The position numbers and the translations under genes were made by a program. Shown piece after piece: positions 37,701 through 47,554 of a stretch of 64,000 bases of DNA. Numbering within the stretch: the stretch's first letter is position 1; the number at the start of each line of letters is the position of its first letter. Location: positions 372,001 through 436,000 of the forward strand of contig NZ_RKIC01000010.1 of the NCBI RefSeq assembly GCF_003755185.1, given 5' to 3'. Under the pieces are notes generated by a model. It searched no databases. It was not told the origin of the DNA and was given only the letters and a program-made list of their open reading frames with translations. The stretch comes from Frigoribacterium sp. PhB24 (GTDB taxonomy: Bacteria; Actinomycetota; Actinomycetes; Actinomycetales; Microbacteriaceae).

Positions 37701-40700
37701 GGCCAGCCCGGAGCCACCATCGCGGTGGACCTCGGCGACGGCCTCACCGCCGATGCCGTCGTCGACCCGCAGGGCGACTGGCAGGCGACGGTCGACGGCG
37801 TCCCCGTCGGCGAGTACACGATCTCGGTGACGCAGAGCGCAGGAGGCGCGACCTCGGTCCCGGCGACGCAACCGTTCACGGTCGCGGCAGCCGCGGGTCT
37901 CGTGGTCGACCGTCCCACCGACGGCACGACGGTCGTCGTGCTCGCCGACGGTGACACCGCCTCGGTGATCGCGTCCGGCACGGCCCAGCCCGGAGCGACC
38001 GTGACGGTCGACCTCGGCGACGGCCTCGTCGGGACGGTCGTGGCCGACCCGGAGACGGGGGCCTGGACCACCACGGTGGCCGGCGTCCCCGTGGGCGACC
38101 GCACCGCGTCGGTCACGCAGACCGTCGACGGCGCCGTGTCGGCCCCGATCACCCGGGCCGTGTCGGTCGTCGTGGCCGCGCCGGTCACGATCACCTCTCC
38201 GCCCGCGGGGTCCTCCGTGGTCGTCGGCGACGCCGACGACACCACCGACGTCACCGTCACCGGCACGGGTCAGCCCGGCGCCACGGTCGTCGTCCAGGTG
38301 GGAGACGACCTGTCCGAGACGACCACGGTGACCCCCGGGGGCACCTGGACCGTCACGGTGGGCGACGTGCCCGTCGGCTCGTACCCGGTCGTCGTGACGC
38401 AGACGGTCCCGGCCGGCTCGACGACGCCCGCCACGCAGCAGCTCGACGTCGTGGTCGGCACGCCGGTCACCATCATCGAGCCCGCCGCGGGTGCCACGGT
38501 CGTCGTCCTCGACGGCCAGACCACGCCGGTCACGGTGTCCGGCACCGCCCAGCCCGGCGCGACCGTCACGGTCTCGCTCGGTGGAGGCCTCACCCAGACC
38601 GTCCCGGCCGACCCGACGACGGGGGCGTGGACCACGACCTTCGACGCCGTGCCGGTGGGGGCCGGGCCGATCTCGGTGGTCCAGCAGTACGGCACCGTGA
38701 CGACGGTCCCCGTGACCCGGCCGTTCGCGGTGGTGGCGGCGGACCCGATCACGATCACCGACCCCGAGACGGGCACGCGCCTCCTGGTGCTGTCCGCCGA
38801 CTCGACGGTGGACCTGCCGGTTACCGGTTCGGCGCAGGCCGGCGGGACCGTCTCGGTGACGCTCGACGACGGCACGGCCGTCACGGTCGACGTCGACGAC
38901 GACGGCACCTGGTCGACCACCTTCACGGGGGTCGGCGTGGGCGAGCACGTGGTGTCCGCGACGCAGACGGTCGCCGGGGTCGAGTCGGCTCCGGTCACGA
39001 CCACGGTCGTCGTCGAGGCCGCCGCCCCGTTGACCGTCACGGCGCCGACCGACGGGCAGCAGTACCAGGCGGGCGACTCCGGCACCGCGCCGGTCGTCGT
39101 CCGAGGCCAGGGACAGCCGGGCGCGCCCGTCGCCGTCACGGTCGACGGGGGAGACCCCGTCACCACGACGGTCGGTGGCGACGGCTCGTGGCAGGTGCCG
39201 GTCGTGCTCGGCACGGGGACGCACACCGTCTCGGTCGTGCAGACCGTCGGCGACGCGACCAGCGTCCCGGTCGAGGTCCAGGTCGTGATCGTGCCCGCCC
39301 CGGCCGATCCCGCCGCCGCCCCGACCATCACCTCGCCGGCCGACGGACAGCTCGTGATCGACGCCGACGGCGACGGCTTCGTCGACCTGCCCGTCACCGG
39401 CACGGGCGAGCCCGGAGCGACCGTCACCGTCACCGTCGGCGGGCTCACGCAGACGGCGATCGTGACCGACGGCGGCACCTGGTCGGTCACCGTGCCGGGC
39501 GTCCCGGTCGGCACGCGCACCGTGGTCGTCGAGCAGACGGTCGCGGGCGTCGTGACCGGCACCGCGTCGGTGACCGTCACCGTCGCCCCCGCCGCGGAGG
39601 TCGCGCCGCTCGTGGTGACCTCGCCCGAGCAGGGTTCGATCCTGCCGTCGGGGACGGCGGGAACGACCGACGTCCTGGTCGGTGGCACGGCCCAGCCGAA
39701 CGCCTCGGTGGCCGTCAGCCTGGACGGTGGCCTGCCGGTCACGGTCGCGGTGGACGCCGACGGCAACTGGTCGACCACCGTGGTGGGCGTCGAGCAGGGG
39801 CAGCACACCCTGTCCGTGACCCAGACCGTGGGAGGCGCGGTGTCGGCACCCGAGACCGTCGCGTTCACGGTCACCGCTCCGGCGAACACCGACGCCGTGG
39901 TCATCACGTCGCCGGCTCCCGGTGCCCTGCTCGCCGACGTCGACGGGAACGGCGTCGAGGACCTCACCGTGACGGGTACCGGAACACCCGGTGCGCTCGT
40001 GGTGGTGGACCTCGGCGACGGTCTGACGGGGACGGCGACGGTCCTGGACGACGGCACCTGGTCGGTGGACTTCGCGGACGTCCCCGTGGGCGCCTACGTC
40101 GTCACGGCGACGCAGACGGCGGACGCGGGCACGACCACGGCGAGCCAGGACCTCGTGATCGCCTCGGTCGACCCCGTGCTGATCACCAGCCCGGTGGCGG
40201 GTTCGGTCCTGCAGGCCGGAGCATCCGGCACGACGACCGTCACGGTCGTCGGAACGGCGGAGCCGAACGCGACGGTGTCGCTGCAGCTCGACGGCGGTGC
40301 GGCGCAGGTCGTCGTGGCCGACCCGGAGACGGGTTCGTGGTCGGTCGTCCTGACCGGCGTCGTGGTCGGTCCGCACGTGGTCGCGGCGACGGAGACGATC
40401 GGGGGCGCCACGTCGGCCCCGGCCACCGTCGGGTTCTCGGTCTCGGCTGCCGCCGGGACGCCGGGAACCCCCGGGACGCCGGGAACCCCCGGGACGCCGG
40501 GAACCCCCGGGACGCCGGGAACCCCCGGTACGCCGGGAACGCCGGGCTTCCCGGGGCTGCCCGGAGCCGGTAACGGCACCGGCACCGGCAACGGAAACGG
40601 CACCGGTACCGGCACCGGCAACGGCGGGGGACCGGTCGTGACCGGGTACGGTTCCGGCCTGGCGTACACCGGCTCGGACACCCTCGGCTGGTCATCGCTC

Positions 40701-40781
40701 GCGGCCTTCGCGTTGCTGATCGGACTCGGCCTCGTGTCGGCGACCCGGCTCCGCCGTCGCGCGACGAGGCCGACCGAGTAG
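31791..40781 (+). CDS. Giant sortase-anchored surface protein with 25 Ig-like repeats (choice-of-anchor G type)
   Basis: A 2,996-residue secreted protein. Residues 1-42 are a Sec signal (basic start, hydrophobic core, VVVVPAQAATT). Residues about 45-515 resemble the choice-of-anchor G domain (EAEASLVGGSGIVSLDQVAALGGAYSA). From about 521 to 2884 I count 25 beta-sandwich repeats of about 94 residues, each of the form VSGTAEPGATVRVDLGDG, then a W-containing strand, VPVGxRTxSxTQTVGG and a VxAGAPLxIxxP linker. A Gly-Thr-Pro stretch and a Gly/Asn/Thr-rich stalk lead to LAYTG (2957-2961), a hydrophobic helix and an RLRRRATRPTE tail, which is the sortase signal of the LAxTG type. I infer a wall-anchored filamentous adhesin or stalk. 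No ligand is known. Confidence 0.9.
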   Translation: MRSQAIERPRRSHASRALKATAAAVVAAVVGALVVVVPAQAATTDRSEAEASLVGGSGIVSLDQVAALGGAYSAFGTTQNPPTSRNPLNLSALQLLNVGLGNGIRLLGGNGLLTLGVDGQYANATATGATASAGLIGADGSIAVGDGSPGQATTLRLQPLLAQVPATQGVLSDVTLQLGALSSQITQQRGATAGTPTTAYQVAGAQYTMTSPAVAGVTSSLRSTVTGLGSTVNAVGGSAALTNAVAPVTAPLVALVNAVPFASAGQPTVVVRGAVDLTSTIDTELARPLTSGIVTLTPSTGQIVIDLQALNGLPANSDLLSPATLTAVTTGLTDILQNQLPTNLVAAANNAIRLTALTVDLQVPVRLAGANLSLGATTTTTIGQLIDGTTPPDATVVTAPLGLGVLLGSVTSLVTTSLLPTVGSLYSPVVNGTALAATTDTLRITTAAVITTLAPLTSVLNQLVRVTINAQDGVGFRDGRGTDAGSSSVHAVSISVLPLVNASRVDLATSTVRASALATLSIATPTAGQVFVVPNTPDATRSIVLTGAGEPGATVRVDLGAGRTGTGTVAADGSWSVTVANVPAGAYSASVTQALGAVTTGPVTRDFTVVAQQPLVVAAPTAGRVFTVLDADATTPVIVSGTATPTATVAVDLGGGRTATAVVATDGSWTTTVPGVPVGAYTASVTQALGGDVSAAVTRAFSVVAGAGLTITTPTSGTQYRLPGADSTRDVTVSGTGQADAPVAVSLGGGRDLTATVASNGTWAVTFPALPVAAYTATATQTVGGAVSAPQTTTFSLVAATGVTISTPAPGATLTVADATSTTPVTVTGAAEPNALVRVDLGDGYVATTTADGAGAWTATVSAVPVGTRTISVTQTVAGVISLPVTQSLTIAAGAPLVIEAPAVGTTVRVASSASLSDLPVSGTAQPGADVRVDLGDGLTGRVTADATTGAWSVIVADVPVGQRTISATQTVNDTVSPVQTRVVTIVAGTPVAISTPAPGATIPIVGGNTADVTVTGTADPGATVAVGLGAGFEVQATVDPATGAWTAVIPDVPAGDRTLGATQTLGGTTSAPVTQPLTIAQGTPLDVTTPLEGAEYFVSGPLGTTPVVVSGTGQVGSTVVVDLGDGLIGQTVVPVSGTWSVAIAGVPAGPHTISATQSVNGSTSGAVTRDIQVSEGGAVVIQAPAPGTRLVVADDQGTAPVTISGTGVAGLPLVVTVDGVDQTPVVPDAQGAWLLELPAVAVGNHAVGASQQQGPDLLEAAPTNFSVVSAQAELTITAPGDGDVVTVAGDDSTTAVVVTGTAHPDAAVQVTLAGTVVPTTAGPDGLWSVTVPGVPVGDQVASAVQTVGATTTTVPVTRDFEVRAGADVAITTPAGDIRYVVGSPDATQDVPVAGTAQPGAAVTVTLDGVAVGSALADPTTGIWSVTLVGVGVGERVLGASQAVRDTVQQAETRVVTVAPAAALTIVAPADGVPIVLADPTSTTTLVVSGQAEPGAVVRVDLGDGVTDTVTADATTGAWTVSFDGVPVGTRTITATQTVGTSISAPETRVVQILAGAPLVVLAPADGSVVDVAGPDVLSTVTVSGTAAAGATVDVVLDPATGADLVSTTTADPDTGRWSVDVAGVPVGTVDLSVTQSIGGTTSPAQESSFEVRAAAPVVILDPDDSVFTLLDPAGSVDVPVSGTASPGATVSVRLNGGAAVVTTADPTSGDWSVLFSDLPAAVYQVSASQSVNGTSSTPVLASFEIVVGAGLVVQQPTPGAVVTVADATASTAVTVSGTAEPGATVRVDLGDDLVASTDADGTTGAWSVVVPGVTVGERTLSATQALAGSVSPAVTQPLSVVAAAPVVIEQPALGAVVVVATPDATTDLVVSGSAEPGATVTVDLGDGLTATTTADDETGTWTATVQDVPIGDRTIAVTQLVGGSTSAPVTRDVSIVAAPAAPVIVTPAPGATVSLLDPAGTTAVLVTGTGQPGATIAVDLGDGLTADAVVDPQGDWQATVDGVPVGEYTISVTQSAGGATSVPATQPFTVAAAAGLVVDRPTDGTTVVVLADGDTASVIASGTAQPGATVTVDLGDGLVGTVVADPETGAWTTTVAGVPVGDRTASVTQTVDGAVSAPITRAVSVVVAAPVTITSPPAGSSVVVGDADDTTDVTVTGTGQPGATVVVQVGDDLSETTTVTPGGTWTVTVGDVPVGSYPVVVTQTVPAGSTTPATQQLDVVVGTPVTIIEPAAGATVVVLDGQTTPVTVSGTAQPGATVTVSLGGGLTQTVPADPTTGAWTTTFDAVPVGAGPISVVQQYGTVTTVPVTRPFAVVAADPITITDPETGTRLLVLSADSTVDLPVTGSAQAGGTVSVTLDDGTAVTVDVDDDGTWSTTFTGVGVGEHVVSATQTVAGVESAPVTTTVVVEAAAPLTVTAPTDGQQYQAGDSGTAPVVVRGQGQPGAPVAVTVDGGDPVTTTVGGDGSWQVPVVLGTGTHTVSVVQTVGDATSVPVEVQVVIVPAPADPAAAPTITSPADGQLVIDADGDGFVDLPVTGTGEPGATVTVTVGGLTQTAIVTDGGTWSVTVPGVPVGTRTVVVEQTVAGVVTGTASVTVTVAPAAEVAPLVVTSPEQGSILPSGTAGTTDVLVGGTAQPNASVAVSLDGGLPVTVAVDADGNWSTTVVGVEQGQHTLSVTQTVGGAVSAPETVAFTVTAPANTDAVVITSPAPGALLADVDGNGVEDLTVTGTGTPGALVVVDLGDGLTGTATVLDDGTWSVDFADVPVGAYVVTATQTADAGTTTASQDLVIASVDPVLITSPVAGSVLQAGASGTTTVTVVGTAEPNATVSLQLDGGAAQVVVADPETGSWSVVLTGVVVGPHVVAATETIGGATSAPATVGFSVSAAAGTPGTPGTPGTPGTPGTPGTPGTPGTPGTPGFPGLPGAGNGTGTGNGNGTGTGTGNGGGPVVTGYGSGLAYTGSDTLGWSSLAAFALLIGLGLVSATRLRRRATRPTE
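40456..40548 (+). repeat. Near-perfect 18-base tandem repeat coding for Gly-Thr-Pro units
   Basis: About five copies of an 18-base unit (GGGACGCCGGGAACCCCC) encode (GTP)n, a collagen-like spacer between the last Ig-like repeat and the wall-anchoring region. The near-identical copies make it prone to copy-number change. Confidence 0.8.
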
Positions 40782-40805
40782 TCCACCCGGCCGAGAGCCG
40801 CACCC

Positions 40806-40832
40806 GAGGGCCCGTCGTCACGACGGGCCCTC
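40806..40832 (+). terminator. Terminator of the giant surface-protein gene
   Basis: GAGGGCCCGTCG and CGACGGGCCCTC form a 12-pair stem around TCA, 24 bases after the stop codon. Confidence 0.85.
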
Positions 40833-40916
40833 TCGTGCGTCCGGGCACCGCCGCGGGTGCCGACGGGGGGCACCCGGCGACGACTCCCGCCGTCGACCGT
40901 TGTCGGTGGCCCCGAC

Positions 40917-40922
40917 TACTCT
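40917..40922 (+). promoter_or_regulatory. -10 hexamer of leaderless dnaX promoter
   Basis: TACTCT, 6 bases, GTG at 40929. Confidence 0.5.
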
Positions 40923-40928
40923 TGCTCT

Positions 40929-43352
40929 GTGGTCACCGCCCTGTATCGCCGTTACCGGCCAGAGAACTTCGCCGAGCTCATCGGGCAGACGCAGGTGACC
41001 GATCCGCTGCGGACCGCGCTGCGGACGAACCGGGTCAACCACGCCTACCTCTTCAGCGGCCCCCGTGGCTGCGGCAAGACGACGTCGGCCCGCATCCTGG
41101 CACGGTGCCTGAACTGCGCCGAGGGCCCGACCGACACGCCCTGCGGCGTCTGCGCGTCGTGCGTCGAGCTCTCACGCGACGGCGGCGGCTCGCTCGACGT
41201 CATCGAGATCGACGCGGCCAGCCACAACGGCGTCGACGACGCCCGCGACATCCGTGACCGGGCCGTGTTCGCCCCGGCCCGCGACCGTTTCAAGATCTTC
41301 ATCCTCGACGAGGCCCACATGGTCACCCCCCAGGGCTTCAACGCCCTGCTGAAGGTGGTCGAAGAACCGCCCGAGCACGTCAAGTTCATCTTCGCCACCA
41401 CCGAGCCCGACAAGGTCATAGGCACGATCAGGTCGCGAACCCACCACTACCCGTTCCGTCTCGTGCCCCCGGCGCAGATGCTCGAGTACGTGCACGAGCT
41501 CTGCGAGAGCGAGTCGGTCGAGGCGGCCCCCGGGGTCCTCCCGTTGGTGGTCCGCGCCGGCGGCGGCTCGGTGCGCGACACCCTCTCGTTGCTCGACCAA
41601 CTGATGGCCGGCAGTGAGAACGGCGCGATCGAGTACGAGCGTGCGGTCGCCCTGCTCGGGTACACCCATGCCTCGCTGCTCGACGACGTCGTCGAGGCGC
41701 TCGGCGCCCGCGACGGGGCAGCGGCCTTCGCGGCCGTCGACCGAGTCGTCCAGACCGGGCAAGATCCGCGTCGCTTCGTCGAAGACCTGCTCGAGCGCCT
41801 GCGAGACCTCATCGTCGTCGGGGCGACGGTCGAGGGCGCCTCTGCCGTGCTGCGTGGTGTCACGGCCGACGAACTCGACCGTCTCGTGCACCAGTCGCAC
41901 GCCTTCGGCGCCGCCGAGCTGTCGCGCTCGGCCGACGTCGTCAACCGGGCCCTCACGGACATGACCGGGGCCACGTCGCCACGGCTGCACCTCGAGTTGA
42001 TGATCGCGCGCGTCCTCGTCCCCGAGAGCGACCAGACCGGACGGGGTGCCCTGGCCCGGGTCGAGCGACTCGAACGACGCGTCGGGGTCGAGGGGCCCGG
42101 CGGGGGGGCGTCCACGGCACCCGTGCCGTCGGCCGACGCCCGACCGGCCCAGGTCGGGCCAGCGTCCGGTCGACCCGCGCCCGCCGTCGCGTCATCCGTT
42201 CCGGTCGCCACGGCTCCTTCCGCCTCCTCTCGTTCCGCGTCGCCGGTCGAGGCCACCCCGTCGACCGAGGCGGCCGGCGGTGCGTCGGCCGTCGAGAGCG
42301 CGACCGCGTCCTGGGCGACGGCAGCTCCGTCGGCTCCGGTCGACTCCGCGGCCCCGGCGACGACCGAACCCGCGCCTCCGTCCGCCGCGCACTCGGCGGC
42401 CTGGGCACAGGCCCCCGACGCCGGCCGGGGGGCCGCATCCGGCGCGGCCCCCGTGACCCTCCAGCAGATGCGCGACAGCTGGCCCGAGATCGTCGAGGTC
42501 GTCCAGAAGGCGCGGCGCACGGCCTGGATGGTCGTCGTCACGGCCACCGTCGTGGACTTCGCCGACGACGTGCTGACGCTGGCCTTCCCCAGCGCGAACG
42601 ACGTCGAGAGCTTCAAAAGACCCCAGGGTGCGGCCGAAGGCGTGAGCGAGTACCTGCGACGGGCGATCGTCGACGTGCTCGGCGTCAAGGTCAAGTACAT
42701 CGCCCGAGTCGAGGGTGACAGGCCCGCGGGGCCCACCCCCGCCGGTGCACCGCCTGCCGCCGCCGCGGCCGCCGCCGCCGCTCCACCCGCCGCCCCCGCC
42801 CCGTCGCGTCCCGCGTCGACACCCGCCGACGACGGCCGCACCACGGTCGTCGCGGACGAGACCGTCGAGCCGGCGACTTCCGCGGCGTCGGCGACAGCGG
42901 CCGAGACCTCCTCCCGGCCACCGGCACCCGTCGCGGCGCCCGAGCCGGCCGTGCGGCCGAGCGCCGCGGCTCCTGTCACCGGGTGGGACGTCGCGCCCAT
43001 CCCGCAGACCGCACCTCCCGAGCCCGACGAGCCCGAGCACATCACCGAAGAGCCGCCCGGCGGGGTGCCGACGGTCGATGCCGCGCCTCCGCCGCCCGAG
43101 GTCGACGCGGCGTCGGCAGGACGCCCCGCCGCGAGAACGTCCTCGTCACCGGCCCCGGCGCCCTCGGCTCCGGCTGCCTCGACCGGTGCCGGCCCCTCGG
43201 TGGCCGAGCGTCGTGCGGCCACCGGCGATCCGCGTCGGGGCATTCCCACCGGGTCGCGCTACGGCGAGGCCGTCGTGCGCGAGATCCTCGGGGCCCAGTT
43301 CATCGAAGAAGAGACGATCGCCCCCCGGGTCACGCCTCAGAGAAGCGAGTAG
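40929..43352 (+). CDS. dnaX: DNA polymerase III gamma/tau subunit
   Basis: An 807-residue clamp-loader ATPase of the replisome. The start GTG gives VVTALYRRYRPENFAELIGQ, the exact family N-terminus, and TACTCT lies 6 bases upstream. Walker A is GPRGCGKTT (44-52), followed by the zinc-binding cysteines of CLNCAEG and CGVCASC, then ILDEAHMVT and SRTHHYPFR. After about residue 385 come two Ala/Pro/Ser-rich stretches around a conserved tau-like domain (LQQMRDSWPEIVEVVQ). It is longer than most DnaX because of these linkers. No slippery heptamer for gamma/tau frameshifting was seen. It lies 3 bases before recR. Confidence 0.95.
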   Translation: MVTALYRRYRPENFAELIGQTQVTDPLRTALRTNRVNHAYLFSGPRGCGKTTSARILARCLNCAEGPTDTPCGVCASCVELSRDGGGSLDVIEIDAASHNGVDDARDIRDRAVFAPARDRFKIFILDEAHMVTPQGFNALLKVVEEPPEHVKFIFATTEPDKVIGTIRSRTHHYPFRLVPPAQMLEYVHELCESESVEAAPGVLPLVVRAGGGSVRDTLSLLDQLMAGSENGAIEYERAVALLGYTHASLLDDVVEALGARDGAAAFAAVDRVVQTGQDPRRFVEDLLERLRDLIVVGATVEGASAVLRGVTADELDRLVHQSHAFGAAELSRSADVVNRALTDMTGATSPRLHLELMIARVLVPESDQTGRGALARVERLERRVGVEGPGGGASTAPVPSADARPAQVGPASGRPAPAVASSVPVATAPSASSRSASPVEATPSTEAAGGASAVESATASWATAAPSAPVDSAAPATTEPAPPSAAHSAAWAQAPDAGRGAASGAAPVTLQQMRDSWPEIVEVVQKARRTAWMVVVTATVVDFADDVLTLAFPSANDVESFKRPQGAAEGVSEYLRRAIVDVLGVKVKYIARVEGDRPAGPTPAGAPPAAAAAAAAAPPAAPAPSRPASTPADDGRTTVVADETVEPATSAASATAAETSSRPPAPVAAPEPAVRPSAAAPVTGWDVAPIPQTAPPEPDEPEHITEEPPGGVPTVDAAPPPPEVDAASAGRPAARTSSSPAPAPSAPAASTGAGPSVAERRAATGDPRRGIPTGSRYGEAVVREILGAQFIEEETIAPRVTPQRSE

Positions 43353-43355
43353 CGC

Positions 43356-43955
43356 GTGTACGAAGGCATCGTCCAAGAGTTGATCGACGAGTTCGGTCGC
43401 CTGCCGGGCATCGGGCCCAAGTCGGCACAGCGCATCGCGTTCCACATCGTGCAGAATGAATCGTTCGACACGTCCCGGCTCGCCGAGTTGCTCGTCGACG
43501 TCAAGACCAAGGTCCGCTTCTGCGAGATCTGCGGCAACGTCAGCGAGCAAGAGACCTGCAACATCTGCCGTGACCCTCGTCGTTCGCCTGCCACGATCTG
43601 CGTCGTCGAAGAGGCGAAAGACGTCCAGGCCATCGAGCGGACTCGTGAGTTCCGCGGGCTGTACCACGTGCTCGGTGGCGCGATCAGTCCGATCGACGGC
43701 ATCGGTCCCGACGACCTGCGCATCCGCCAGCTCGTGCAGCGGCTGGCCGACGACACCGTGCAAGAGGTCATCATCGCGACCGACCCCAACCTCGAGGGCG
43801 AGGCGACCGCGACCTATTTGTCGCGCATGCTGGCGCCCTTCGGGCTGCGGGTGACGCGGTTGGCGTCGGGCCTGCCCGTGGGCGGCGACCTCGAGTACGC
43901 CGACGAGGTCACGCTCGGCCGGGCGTTCGAAGGCCGCCGCCTCGTCTCCGAATGA
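43356..43955 (+). CDS. recR: Recombination mediator RecR
   Basis: A 199-residue RecF-pathway protein that helps load RecA. A helix-hairpin-helix ([16 protein letters not shown]) is followed by the C4 zinc finger [16 protein letters not shown] and the Toprim domain ([30 protein letters not shown]). The GTG is 3 bases after the dnaX stop, the usual dnaX-recR pairing, although the small ybaB gene commonly found between them is absent. Confidence 0.96.
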   Translation: MYEGIVQELIDEFGRLPGIGPKSAQRIAFHIVQNESFDTSRLAELLVDVKTKVRFCEICGNVSEQETCNICRDPRRSPATICVVEEAKDVQAIERTREFRGLYHVLGGAISPIDGIGPDDLRIRQLVQRLADDTVQEVIIATDPNLEGEATATYLSRMLAPFGLRVTRLASGLPVGGDLEYADEVTLGRAFEGRRLVSE

Positions 43956-43997
43956 CGACCCGCGCCTCCTGAACCCGCCCTCGGGCACGCTCGCCGG

Positions 43998-44807
43998 TCA
44001 GAGGCGGGCGCGCCGAGCCCGGACGACGCAGTACGCGCCGTAGGCCATGAGCCCCAGGGCCACGGCGGTCAGCACCACGACGCCGAACGGCAGGGCCGCG
44101 AGGGCCTTCAGGGCACCGTCGAGGCCCGTGGCCTCGCTCGGGTCGGCGGTGACGGCCGCGACCGCGAAGAGCACGCCGACGACGCCGAGCGCGATTCCCT
44201 TGGCCACGTAGCCCGTGACCCCGAGGACGACCGTGCCGCGTCCAGCGGTACCGGCCGGCAGCGTCAGGTCCTCCCGGAACTTCTGCTTCACGCCCTTGAC
44301 GACGAAGTACGCCCCGACGGCAAGGATGGCGAGCGCGACGACGACGAGCAGCACGACGCCCCCTGGCGCGGCGAGCAGTCGGGCGCTGAACGTCTGGGTC
44401 TGCCCCGAGCTGTCCGACGACGAGCCCCGGGCGAAGGTGAAGGCCGTGAAGCCCACCGCGAGGTAGGCGACACCCTTGCCGCCCTCCTTCGCGCGTTCGG
44501 CCCAGGCGTCCTTGTCCGTCCCGCGGACGAGGGCGGCCTCGAGCAGTTGGAACAGGCCGAGCCCCCACAGCCCCACGACGATCGACCAGAGCAGGAACAC
44601 CCCACCCGGCCGCGCTGCGAACTGACCGAGGGCGCCGCCCTGGTCGGCCTCACCGCCGCCGCCGAAGGCGACGCCGAGGGCGATCACGCCGATCATGACG
44701 TGCAACAGTCCGTTCATCGCGAAGCCGATGCGGGCGGCGGTCGTCAGCGCTCGGCTGTCCTGCAGGCGGCTGGCGGCGCCGCGGGCCTGGTCGGTGGTGT
44801 CGGGCAT
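43998..44807 (-). CDS. DUF1206 membrane protein
   Basis: A 269-residue membrane protein with six predicted helices arranged as three repeats of two helices, typical of DUF1206. Each repeat has an R/K-G(F/V)AxxG-like start (AARIGFAMNGLLHVMIGVIA, GGKGVAYLAVGFTAFTF, TGYVAKGIALGVVGVLF). The function is unknown. The ATG at 44807 has TACGGT 6 bases upstream on the minus strand (44814-44819), so it is leaderless. It is divergent from lysC and convergent with recR. Confidence 0.85.
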   Translation of the reverse strand: MPDTTDQARGAASRLQDSRALTTAARIGFAMNGLLHVMIGVIALGVAFGGGGEADQGGALGQFAARPGGVFLLWSIVVGLWGLGLFQLLEAALVRGTDKDAWAERAKEGGKGVAYLAVGFTAFTFARGSSSDSSGQTQTFSARLLAAPGGVVLLVVVALAILAVGAYFVVKGVKQKFREDLTLPAGTAGRGTVVLGVTGYVAKGIALGVVGVLFAVAAVTADPSEATGLDGALKALAALPFGVVVLTAVALGLMAYGAYCVVRARRARL

Positions 44808-44899
44808 CGGTCCACCGTAGGGGACGGTCGGGGTCGACGCCCGAGGGCTCGGGCGAGCGGCCCTCGGACCCGTGTGCGTAACACGCGCGCGACACCGAA

Positions 44900-44905
44900 T
44901 AGAAT
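44900..44905 (+). promoter_or_regulatory. -10 hexamer of the lysC promoter
   Basis: TAGAAT about 60 bases before the lysC GTG, giving a leader of roughly 50 bases with its own CAGGAG ribosome site. Confidence 0.5.
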
Positions 44906-44964
44906 CGCCGGACGCAGGCGTGAGCCGTTCTCCGGTGCGCCCACTTCCCTTCTCAGGAGTCACC

Positions 44965-47422
<2,458 letters not shown>

Positions 47423-47466
47423 CCCCACGGCGGCCCGCCGCCCCGATGCGCCGCGGACGCACCAGG

Positions 47467-47496
47467 CCCCGGTCTCTCGACATCGAGACACCGGGG
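47467..47496 (+). terminator. asd terminator hairpin
   Basis: CCCCGG (47467-47472) pairs with CCGGGG (47491-47496), and an inner CTCTCG/CGAGA part extends the stem around ACAT. It is the likely end of the lysC-asd transcript. Confidence 0.6.
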
Positions 47497-47541
47497 TCTC
47501 GTCGTACGGCGGCCACCCGGGGGCGCCGAGGGGGCCGGGCC

Positions 47542-47547
47542 TAGACT
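47542..47547 (+). promoter_or_regulatory. -10 hexamer of leaderless mqo promoter
   Basis: TAGACT, 7 bases, GTG at 47555. Confidence 0.5.
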
Positions 47548-47554
47548 GACCCTC

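Noticed and set aside
36717-40376. A 1,219-codon minus-strand frame inside the giant surface gene, and a similar 897-codon one at 33009-35702
   Set aside because: They mirror the repeated Ig-like coding sequence, have compositionally biased residues, and lack any start signal or domain. They are shadows of the plus-strand gene.
40456-40548. Regularly spaced repeats that might be taken for a CRISPR array
   Set aside because: The 18-base units are contiguous, without unique spacers, and are in frame as Gly-Thr-Pro codons.
42600-42630. Possible gamma/tau frameshift site in dnaX at a short A run
   Set aside because: CAAAAGA is not a slippery heptamer and no stem or alternative stop context follows.
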